Origin: Willaertia magna
Taxonomy: Eukaryota > Heterolobosea > Eutetramitea > Acrasida > Naegleriidae
Assembly (NCBI GenBank): GCA_902984215.1
Contig: CADWAF010000109.1
Span: forward strand, 1 to 16,742
Direction of reading: 5' to 3'
DNA: 16,742 bases
Below, piece by piece: positions 8,520-16,742 of this stretch. The notes beneath the pieces were generated by a model. It had not been told where the DNA came from. It worked only from the letters and a program-made list of their open reading frames with translations, and ran no database searches. The stretch's first letter is position 1; every line of letters begins with the position of its first letter. Position numbers and translations under genes: made by a program.

Positions 8520-10354
8520 TTAAAATAATTCACTCTGCTTTGATTGATGACTATGAACTAATTTTCCTTGAACAAAAACTTGTGTAATGTTTCTATCATC
8601 ACCATTTAATAAAAATCTTTGAAGACTATTCTTTAAATTTTGTTCTTCATCTACTGTAGTATCATCGTGGAATGGGTCAATTGGAGAATTGTGAGTATTA
8701 AGGTCAACAATCAATGCATCAAAACTCTTTCCTTCCCTTAGTGTACCAACCTTATCTTTAAGACCTAAGGCAATAGCTCCAGCTTGTGTACCCATGAAAA
8801 ATATTTCATCAACAGTTAGAGGTGGATGTTCAACATCATGTGTCATTGATGAGGCAATTAATGTTGTTTTAATACAAGAAAGCATTGAAATTGAATATCC
8901 TCCAGAAACATCAGTACCTAAACAGACATTAACACCATTCTTAATTAATTTTCTTACATTTAACACTCCACTTAATAAAGTGAAATTAGATAATGGACAG
9001 TGAATAACTGAAGATTTTCTTTCTTTAAATAATTTAATTTCTTCATCATTTAAATAAATACCATGTGCCATTACTGTATTCTCTGTCAATAATCCATGTT
9101 GTTCATAAACATCAGCATAATGATCATGTTCTTGATGTAATTCTTTAACTAAATCTACTTCTCCTTCATTTTCAGAAATATGTGATTGAATTGGTAAATT
9201 ATATTGTTTAGCAATTTCTCCAAGTCTTCTCATCAATTCGGAAGAACAAGAAACCACAAACTATTTTAATAGTCAAAACAATAAATGTCAATCAATAAAT
9301 TAGTTACAAAAATAACTACTTACTCTAGGTGTTATGATTGGAGTTAAAAGTGAATGTTTTTTGGTTTCTTCACAAATAATTTCACTATTCATTCTTTCAA
9401 TAAATTCAATAGTATCTTTAATACTTTCTTCTGTATCTTCAATATAATCATTTGGACTCATTCTATCCATATTTACTTTTCCAATAACTAGTTTTGTCAT
9501 GCATTACAAATAAACAATGAAAATGATTGTTATTACTTACAAGCACGTTGACCAAATTCCTTTGTTATTCTTGCTAATTGCAAACTAGATTCTTTATGAA
9601 TAGTTGCAAAATAAACACAAGTAGTAGAACCATTACACACAGATTTTTGAACACATTTTCTATAAACCTTGTCAGCAAAATCAACATTTGCAAATCTCTT
9701 TTCAGTAGGGAATGTATAAGTGTGTAACCAATCTATTTGAAATAATTGTTAAAACAATACGCATTGTATAATATTCAATTAAGTAAGTAATAATAATAAG
9801 AAAGTAAAAAGAAACAGTAAGAAAAGTGTCTAAGAAAGCTACAAACCTAATAAAGGCATTCCGATACCCAATCCACAGTTGTAGTATTGTGGTGCGTGGG
9901 TGTGAACATCAATGAAACCAGTTGTTAGAAATTGATTTTCTTTGAGTTGAATAACTTCCCAATCATCACCAATCTTTACTTCTTTATTAAAATCTTCTTC
10001 CTTTTCAAATACTTTATGAATATAGCCTTCATCATTTACTAAAATAAAACCTTTCTTACAATAAATTAGAGGTTCATGAACTGACTCTTGAGCTGTTATA
10101 TAAGGACCAATAAATACCTTCATGCTTCTTCTTTTCAAAAATTTGTTAAATTCCAACGGTGGGAAACAATTGTTGTCTAATTTTTTATTACCGCTCAAAC
10201 AGAAAATGCATTTCGTAAAAGTTCGAGAAGCTGGAGATTTGCATAAAACCGTTTTCCGTTCACATTTGGGAACTGAAAGTCCTTTGTTTAAATTTTGGGA
10301 CAATAAGGGATTGACTTTTGTAAGGTTCACGCTCCGAAAAGATCTTTTGAGCAT
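8520..10354 (-). CDS. GDA: Guanine deaminase, four exons
   Basis: This enzyme hydrolyses guanine to xanthine and ammonia (amidohydrolase superfamily, zinc-dependent). Exons are 10354-9847, 9732-9541, 9487-9324 and 9260-8520. The introns are 114, 53 and 63 nt; the first has a non-consensus donor GTTTGT, the others GTAAGT. They join in frame to 534 residues and align with human GDA through almost every segment: LLDWLHTYTFPTEKRF, YFATIHKESS, FGQRAFIGKVNMD, GDDRNI. Zinc ligands are His151 and His153 (FIDVHTHAPQY), His315 (IQSHISEN), His354 (VMAHG) and Asp405 (LGTDVSGGYS). Human GDA has 454 residues. Starting at internal Met78 (10123) would give 457, so the first 77 residues are an extension. It is rich in Lys, Arg and Ser and poor in acids, like a mitochondrial presequence, or may be untranslated leader. 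The gene is divergent from xanthine dehydrogenase, the next enzyme in the pathway. Confidence 0.94.
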
Positions 10355-10405
10355 TTTTTAACACTTTGAAAAAATTGATCTTACTTCTATAAAAAAAATT
10401 TCATC
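10355..10405. promoter_or_regulatory. Very short divergent spacer between guanine deaminase and xanthine dehydrogenase
   Basis: Only 51 bp separate the outermost start codons of the two divergent genes. The spacer is A+T-rich, with a TATAAAA string at 10388-10394 on the plus strand just 12 nt before the dehydrogenase ATG. That is very close for a conventional TATA box with a leader. If guanine deaminase starts at 10123 instead, the shared region becomes 282 bp. A shared bidirectional promoter is inferred from geometry only. Confidence 0.45.
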
Positions 10406-13400
10406 ATGCTTTCAGAGAATAGTTCGACTTCTTCTGCATTAGGTTTGGTATCAATGCAAACAAAAGAAGCATATCCTGAAAATTCAATTTTATGTTATGT
10501 TAATGGAGAAAGAGTTATAGTAACAGATCCAAATCCTGAACTTTCTTTAGCAGAATACCTTAGAAATGATTTACGTTTAACCGGCACGAAAATCGGGTGT
10601 AATGAAGGTGGGTGCGGTGCTTGTGTTGTAATGGTTTCTAACTTTGATAATAAAACACAAAGAGTAAATAATAGAGCAGTTAATTCATGTCTATTCCCAT
10701 TAATTCAAGCAGATGGATGTGCTATCATCACTGTAGAGGGTGTTGGTGATAATAAACAAGATATCCTCCATTTAATTCAACAAAGAATCGGAGAGAATTT
10801 TGCAAGTCAAGTAAGTACTACAACACTAATAAAACAATATGATATATTCCAAATATCAAATAACAATATTAATTTTTAAAGTGCGGATTTTGTACTGCAG
10901 GTTTTATAATGAGTTTATATGCATTGTTAAGAAACAATCCTTATCCTACATTAGAAGATATTGAAAGAAGTATTGACGGTAATTTGTGTAGATGTACCGG
11001 ATATTCTTCGTAAGTACTTGCAGAATCTTCTTGTTTGTTAAATCTAAAATATCTATTTGTGAAGAATTTACAAGGCTTTTTCAGGCTTCGCAAAGAGTGA
11101 AGGAGAAGAAATATCATGCTGCGGAAAGTCTACATCATGTTGTAAGAATAACAAAGAACAAAAGGAACAAGAAAAAGAAACAAATGGATGTTGCGGAAAC
11201 AGTAAAGATGGAAAATGTTGTAAAGGAGAAAAACAACAAGGAGAACAAGTTTCCGATAAATTAGAATTATCTGGACAAAAACATGTCCTTTTCCCTTTTG
11301 AATTGAGAAATTATAAACCTAGATCTTTAAAAATTACAAATGAGAAGAGTTTATCTTCTTCTATCTTCCCAATGACTTGGTATAGACCAACTTCATTAGA
11401 CGAATTATTACAAATTAGAAATGAACATAAAACAGAACATACTAGATTTGTTGTTGGTAATAGTGAAGTTGCAATTGAACAAAGATTTAAATATAAAGAT
11501 TATAAAACAATTATTCAATTAACACATATAGATGAATTAAATAATATTCAAGTTATAACAGAAAATAATAATGCAAAAGAAATTTTAATTGGCTCAAGTG
11601 TCACTTTAACAGCTATTTCTAATTTCCTTAGAGAACAAATTGAAATTTTACCAAAACACCAAACTAGTGGATTAATTGCATTTATTGAACAATTGAAATG
11701 GTTTGCTTCTACGCCAATTAGAAACTGTGCATCTATTGGTGGTAATATTGTAACAGCATCACCAATTTCTGATATCAATCCACTTTTAGTAGCAATGGAA
11801 TGTCAATTAACTATTATGAATCCTCAAAGAGAGACTAGACAAGTTGAAATGAGAAATTTCTTTAAAGGTTATAGAATTGTTGATTTAAAAGAAGATGAAA
11901 TTTTATTAACAGTATCTATTCCTTTAAATCAAAATGAAAAAGAAATTGAAGTTGTTAAAGAATATAAACAAGCAAAAAGAAGAGAGGATGATATTGCTAT
12001 TGTTACTTCAGGTATGAAAATGTTATTCACTGAAGATCCAGTTCACAAGTACATTGTAAAGAAGTGTGTATTGGCATATGGTGGTATGAGTTTCAAAACT
12101 GTAGTTGCAGAAAAAACTAGTAATTACTTTATTGGAAAACCATTTAATCAAGAAACATTGAAAGAGGGTTTAGAATGCTTAAAGGAAGATTTACCATTGA
12201 GTCCTAATGCACCAGGAGGAATGGTTGAATATAGAAAGACTTTATCCTTATCTTTCTTATTTAAATTCTTAATAATGACAGTTCAACAACTTGCATGGAG
12301 AGAACTTACAGTTGAAGAAGAGAATATGATTCAAACAACAATTCCTAGAGAATATCCAACTGGAAATCACTACTTTAAAACACCTGAAATGGGTGCTGGA
12401 GTTGGGGAACCTTTATTATATAATGATGCCAGCCTGAAGTCAACTGGTGAGGCTAAATATGTCGATGATATCGCTCCGCAATATAGAGAGTGTCATGCAG
12501 CTCTTGTTATTTCACAAAAACCTTTTGCTGATATTGTAAGTGTAGATCCTTCTGCTGCCTTGGCTCTTAAGGGTGTAATTAGTTTTGTTGATTATCGTGA
12601 CGTTAAGGGAAGTAACACTTTTGGAGAAGCTAGTGACGAAGAATTATTCTTAATAAACCAATGCACAAGTACTGGTCAATTAATTGGTTTAGTGGTAGCC
12701 GAAACAGCAAAACAAGCTAAGATTGCTGCAAGACTTGTAGATGTCAAATACAAAGAAAAGGATGAACCATTAATTCTTTCCATTCAAGATGCAATTAAAC
12801 ATAACTCATTCTTCCCTGGTACTACATTAACTGTGAAAGATGGTAATGCACATGAGTTTATTGAGAAGGTTCGTAATAATTCCAGTCTATCAGAAGATTA
12901 TGAAATAATAACTGGTGACATGAATATGGGTGGTCAAGAACATTTCTACATTGAAACCAATGGTTGCTTAATTATTCCAAATCACCCTGAAAAAGGAGAA
13001 TATGTTGTTTATTCCTCAACTCAAAACCCAACACTAACTCAATTTGCCATTGCCAAGGCATTAGGAGTTCCAGCACACAAAGTGGTATCAAAAGTAAAGA
13101 GAATTGGTGGTGGTTTTGGAGGTAAAGAAACTAGAGGTACTTTTATAAGTTCAGCAGCAGCTGTTGCAGCAGCAAAGGTAAATAGACCTGTAAGAGTAAT
13201 TTTAGAAAGAGACGTTGATATGGCTGTAACCGGCCAAAGACATCCATTCCATTGCAAATATACCGCTGTTATAAACAAAAAGACTCTTAAATTAGAGAGC
13301 GTTGATGTTAATTTATATTGTAATGGAGGTTTCAGTATTGATTTAAGTAGAGGTGTTAATTCTCGTGGAGTTTTATTATTTGAAAATTGTTATCACATTC

Positions 13401-14803
13401 CAAATTATCATATCAAAGGTCACATTTGTAAAACACATTTACAATCTAATACTGCTTTCCGCGCATTTGGTGGTCAAGCAATGTTGTTTATGGAAAGTAT
13501 TATTGAACATTGTGCTTCTACTTTAGAAAATATCACTCAAGTTCCTTCAATTGAGTTATCTTACAAAATTAGAGAGGCAAACATGTACAATACAGAGAAT
13601 CCATACACTCCTTACAAAATGAAAATTGATGATGTTGAACGTATTCAAAAATTATGGAAAGAAGTCCAAGATTGCTCTGATTATAGAAAGAGATTAGAAC
13701 AAGTTGAACAATTTAATAAGCAAAACAAATATCGTAAAAGAGGTATTTCACTTATTCCAACAAAGTATGGTATTGGATTTGGTTTACCTTGGTTAAATCA
13801 AGGAGGTGCTTTAATCAATATTTATCATGAAGATGGATCTGTTTTGATTTCTATTGGTGGTGTTGAACTAGGACAAGGTTTAATGAGAAAATGTGAACAA
13901 TGTGCAAGCGCAACTTTAAATATTCCAGTAGATTTTATTCATACATGTGAGACAAGTACTGATAAGGTACCAAATACATCACCAACCGCAGCTAGTGTAG
14001 GTTTAGATATTAACGGTCAAGCTGTTGTAAATGCATGTGAAGAATTAAACAAGAGATTAGAACCAATTAAGAGAAAACTTTACCCTGAACTTTTTGAAAA
14101 TTCTAACAATAATAATCCAAAATTAACCCATGAACAATGGAAGAAAGTTGTTGACGCTGCATATCATAATACAATTTCTTTAAGTGCAACAGGTTATTAT
14201 ACTTTCACAGTTAATATGGATTGGGAAAAATCAATTGGAAGACCATACAAATACATGACTTATGGTACTGCTTGTTCTGAAGTTGAAATTGATACATTAA
14301 CAGGAGAATGGAGTGTTTGCAGAACAGATATATGCATGGATATTGGTAATAGTGTTAATCCTGAGATAGATATAGGTCAAATTGAAGGAGCTTTCATACA
14401 AGGAATGGGATTGTTTACATGTGAAGAATTAGTTTGGGGTGATGCAGAACACTCATGGTTCCCTAAAGGTCAATTGTTCACTAAGGGTCCTGGTGTCTAT
14501 AAAATTCCAAGTGCAAATGATGTACCAGTTGAGTTTAATGTACATTTATTGAAAGATGCTTCAAATCCACATGCTGTGTATAGTTCAAAGGCTGTTGGAG
14601 AACCACCGTTATTCTTAGGTTCTACTGTTTTCTTTGCAATAAGAAATGCAATTGAAAATGCAAGAAAAGATCATGGAAAGAAAAATTATTTCATCTTAGA
14701 TTCTCCTGCCACTTGTGAAAGAATTAGAATGCTATGTTCTGACGAATTCACACAACAAGTTGTTGAAAATGAAGAAACTTATAGAGTTAAAGGAAGTTAT
14801 TAA
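10406..14803 (+). CDS. XDH: Xanthine dehydrogenase/oxidase, three exons
   Basis: This molybdenum enzyme oxidises hypoxanthine to xanthine and xanthine to urate. Exons are 10406-10810, 10882-11009 and 11065-14803, giving 1423 residues (human 1333). The second acceptor was chosen by frame and homology: CTGYSSIYKAF aligns without gaps to human CTGYRPILQGF. The [2Fe-2S] domains bind through Cys65, 70, 73 and 95, then Cys136, 139, 171 and 173 ([15 protein letters not shown]). The FAD domain has [36 protein letters not shown] and [14 protein letters not shown]. The molybdopterin domain has [20 protein letters not shown] with Glu866, Arg945 in [20 protein letters not shown] and Glu1357 in [10 protein letters not shown]. 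Glu866 and Arg945 match bovine Glu802 and Arg880, which mark xanthine dehydrogenase rather than aldehyde oxidase. FGG-QA lacks the Pro of the usual FGGPQ. The Fe-S/FAD linker has four Cys-Cys pairs. The N-terminus is about 20 residues longer than in animals; Met17 is an alternative start. No peroxisomal C-terminal tripeptide is present. Confidence 0.96.
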
Positions 14804-15095
14804 TCAAATAAATCACTTTAATAATTTATTAAATCCTCTAATCCAATGCAACCGCAAACTCTTCTTTCTCCAACTTGCACTTCTTGGCAACAATAATAAA
14901 TAATAAGTATTAAAATTAACATTTATTATTAAAAAACTAAATTTTAAATAAATAATTAATTTTATTTAATTTACAAAGGAGTTAAACCCACCCACTATCC
15001 CTCCTTTCCTTCCCACCTTTTCCTACACATAAATAACAATAAAGTACCTATAAAATGTAAAATAAATTAAAAAATACTCTTACCTCTTTATCGTC
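14804..15095. other. Intergenic region between convergent xanthine dehydrogenase and a decayed gene
   Basis: I see no gene here. The first 170 bp are A+T-rich 3' flank of xanthine dehydrogenase; a short plus-strand frame to 14903 is an out-of-frame overlap with the end of that gene. A pyrimidine-rich plus-strand stretch at about 14986-15027 stands out, then A+T-rich sequence resumes up to the stop codon of the minus-strand decayed gene. Confidence 0.6.
14987..15014 (-). other. Putative G-quadruplex/polypurine tract
   Basis: On the minus strand four GGG runs (15014-15012, 15001-14999, 14993-14991, 14989-14987) are separated by loops of 10, 5 and 1 nt. The 10-nt loop itself contains two GG pairs, which could substitute. 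The tract is nearly all purine on that strand and stands alone in very A+T-rich sequence between two convergent transcription units, where it could affect termination or replication. The structure is predicted from sequence only. Confidence 0.45.
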
Positions 15096-16742
15096 TTATC
15101 TTAATAACAGCTTGTGGCACCTTAATAATTCTACTACTTCCTCCTCACCTTCCAAATTCCTAATACAAACCCCAGACACTAAATCTTTTAAAGCCACAAG
15201 CTTTCTTCTTTTCTTATTAACAAACACACAATCAACTCTCCAGAACTCTTTATATAAATAGAATCTCTCAATAAAATCACTTTTACTCTCTATAAATACC
15301 ACGGTATTATCTAACCTTTTTAAACCTACATCTTTACACTTAAATTTATATCCATCTTTCCAGATACTAATTATCTCTTTATTCTTATTCCTCTTTAGTA
15401 AATAAATATTATCATATAGTTCTTCTTATAAATTAAATTTTTTTCTCTTATTAAGTAGTTTTAAAACTTTATTATTTTCTTCTAAAATTATTCTATTAAC
15501 TAAACTTAATCTAATTTATAAATATTCATTAATAAATTTTTCAATCTTGTTTTTCCTGTAAATACTTTTTATTAAAACTCTATTTATCCCTTCATAAATA
15601 AAATATGTACTAGTCTATAAATGACTATTATTGTAAACATTAAATTTTAAATGAATTAAATTATGTAAATTTAATAAAATAAAAATTTTTCTATAAATCT
15701 GTTTAAATTATCTTAAAAAATTTAATAAATTTATATTTATTTGTTTTAATTCAGTATTATTAATCTTAAATATAAACAACTTGTATAAATTAATAGATAA
15801 ATTAAGTAAATTTAAATAATATTTCTTTTATAAAATGCTATTTAGGCATTCAGTAAAATATAAAAGGAAATTAAGAATTTTACTTAATTTCTAATATTTA
15901 AAATCTATAACACTCCTGATGTTCCTTTTAAATAAAGAAAGAACTTTCTATTTTAAATAAATTTTATCTATATAAGTAAATAAATAAAATAAAAAAATAA
16001 AATAAATAAATTAATAAATAAATTAATAAATAAATTAATAAATATATAAATAAATTAAATAAAAATAAATTAATAAATAAATTAAATAAAAATAAATAAA
16101 TAAAATAAATAAATAAAATAAATAAATAAATAAAAATAAATAAAAATAAATAAAAATAAAAATAAATTAAAGTTAAAAAAAATGTTAAATAAATAAATAA
16201 TAAATAAAAAAGGAGTATATTACTAAGTAATTTTAGTTCTATTTTTCTTAATTTGTTTAATAAGTTATATTTTAAGCTAAGATTGAACCATAATTTAAAA
16301 AAAGATCTAAAAATACCTATAATTTGATACATTAAATCTATGCTTTGATTACTAATTTATTTGAACATTTTCAACTTTAAAAAAGAAATCTTTTCTTTAA
16401 TTCTATTAACTTCATATTCATTTATTGATAAATAGTCACAAATAAACATAATTTTTACCTCAAATCTACTGTCACTGTTTAAATGAATAGAAAACACTTG
16501 TTTACCTTTAATATAATTACTTTTGTTGTTACAGTAACTATATCTATAATATTCATTATATCCAATCATGTTATAAACATGAACTTTTATAAATAAATTT
16601 AGAACAAAACTAATCACAAAACATTTAACACTAAAATTATGTAATACCACTAAATAAATTAAAAAACTTACCTTATAAAATCCCCAAAAAGCTTATAATT
16701 AATCTTACAAGCTATTCTTTCTTCACAAGCTACTAAATTATC
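15096..16742 (-). pseudogene. Decayed gene of unknown function, cut by the window edge
   Basis: I do not recognise the family. From 15959 to the TAA at 15098-15096 one minus-strand frame runs 288 codons with protein-like composition (for example WKDGYKFKCKDVGLKRLD, EFWRVDCVFVNKKRRKL). It is broken by in-frame stops at 15950, 15893, 15830, 15710, 15617, 15518 and 15428 (first base): three TAG, four TAA, no TGA. At roughly 80% A+T a random frame this long should hold nearer 28 stops. Upstream, past a microsatellite that shifts the frame, coding-like sequence continues from about 16200 to 16630, with one in-frame TAA (16359-16357). It joins through a canonical 41-nt intron (donor GTAAGT at 16671, acceptor AG at 16631) to an exon reaching the right edge (LVACEERIACKINYKLFGDF). 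Five Gln codons remain as CAA/CAG. The reading is a degraded gene; readthrough or a foreign genetic code are less likely. Confidence 0.55.
15976..16213. repeat. TAAA-type microsatellite with 12-bp sub-repeats
   Basis: About 240 bp consist almost only of A and T, built from TAAA, TAAAA and TTAATAAATAAA units. A roughly 12-bp unit (AAATAAATTAAT) repeats near 16003-16050. Units drift in length rather than repeating perfectly. It interrupts the minus-strand decayed gene and shifts its frame; the long Leu/Ile/Tyr/Phe frame across it is a by-product of TTTA repeats. Confidence 0.85.

Noticed and set aside
10285..10354. Peroxisomal PTS2 signal in the guanine deaminase extension
   Set aside because: The closest string (K-V-x5-Q-N) fails the required last residue, and neither guanine deaminase nor xanthine dehydrogenase ends in a PTS1-like tripeptide.
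10122..10361. 79-codon plus-strand frame between guanine deaminase and xanthine dehydrogenase
   Set aside because: It lies antisense to the guanine deaminase N-terminal extension, has no recognisable domain, and ends 45 bp before the dehydrogenase ATG. It is probably a shadow, although it would matter if the extension proves untranslated.
10992..11264. 90-codon plus-strand frame over xanthine dehydrogenase exon 2/3
   Set aside because: It runs through an intron in the wrong frame; the homologous frame with the Fe-S and Cys-Cys residues is the real one. It is kept only as the possible product of the alternative 11074 acceptor.
15964..16332. 122-codon Leu/Ile/Phe/Tyr-rich minus-strand frame that could pass for a membrane protein
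   Set aside because: Most of it is translated TAAA microsatellite. Only the first 40 or so codons look protein-like, and these belong to the decayed gene.
1..16742. Non-standard genetic code with TAA/TAG as Gln
   Set aside because: Cathepsin C, guanine deaminase and xanthine dehydrogenase end at TAA where their homologs end, and no conserved exon has an in-frame TAR. The TAR-rich frame is confined to the right end.
1..16742. tRNA genes, CRISPR arrays, transposase or reverse transcriptase genes
   Set aside because: I found no tRNA-like box pair, no spaced direct repeats and no transposon motifs. The right-end decayed gene was considered as a mobile-element remnant, but it shows no recognisable catalytic motif or terminal repeats.

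Overview
This is a eukaryotic nuclear sequence: A+T-rich, gene-dense, with short GT-AG introns (41-114 nt), protein genes on both strands, and a 5S rRNA gene lying alone between protein genes. Intron style, gene density, chromosomal 5S and F-box/leucine-rich proteins without close relatives fit an amoeboid protist. A heterolobosean of the Naegleria type is my best guess, but this is inference and no marker here proves it. The standard genetic code fits: all six intact genes end in TAA or TAG, and the conserved enzymes have no in-frame stops.

Layout. Positions 88-3412 hold three minus-strand genes in tandem: an F-box-like protein (3412-2381), a 5S rRNA (2291-2172) and a six-exon cathepsin C (1992-88). 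From a 200-bp divergent spacer, an intronless Apollo/SNM1B-type nuclease (3613-6288) and a leucine-rich, acidic-tailed F-box-like protein (6396-8423) run on the plus strand. They are followed by a four-exon guanine deaminase on the minus strand (10354-8520) and, head to head with it, a three-exon xanthine dehydrogenase on the plus strand (10406-14803). From about 14.8 kb the sequence becomes very A+T-rich. It holds a G-rich motif on the minus strand, a decayed minus-strand gene running in from the right edge, and a TAAA-type microsatellite inside that gene.

How the genes work together. Guanine deaminase makes xanthine from guanine, and xanthine dehydrogenase oxidises xanthine to urate. Consecutive enzymes of guanine catabolism are therefore divergently paired, with 51 bp between the outermost start codons. 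The nuclease belongs to DNA repair/telomere maintenance. Its roughly 500-residue tail carries nuclear localisation signals, SUMO-interaction-like motifs and CDK-type phosphorylation sites. Cathepsin C is a lysosomal/secretory protease. The F-box-like proteins may be ubiquitin-ligase adaptors.

The least expected item is the right end. One minus-strand frame reads as protein-like sequence for 288 codons, interrupted by seven in-frame TAA/TAG codons and no TGA. It continues upstream, through a microsatellite, into an exon with another in-frame TAA and a canonical intron. I read it as a decaying gene whose nonsense changes look like CAR to TAR, and list the alternatives.
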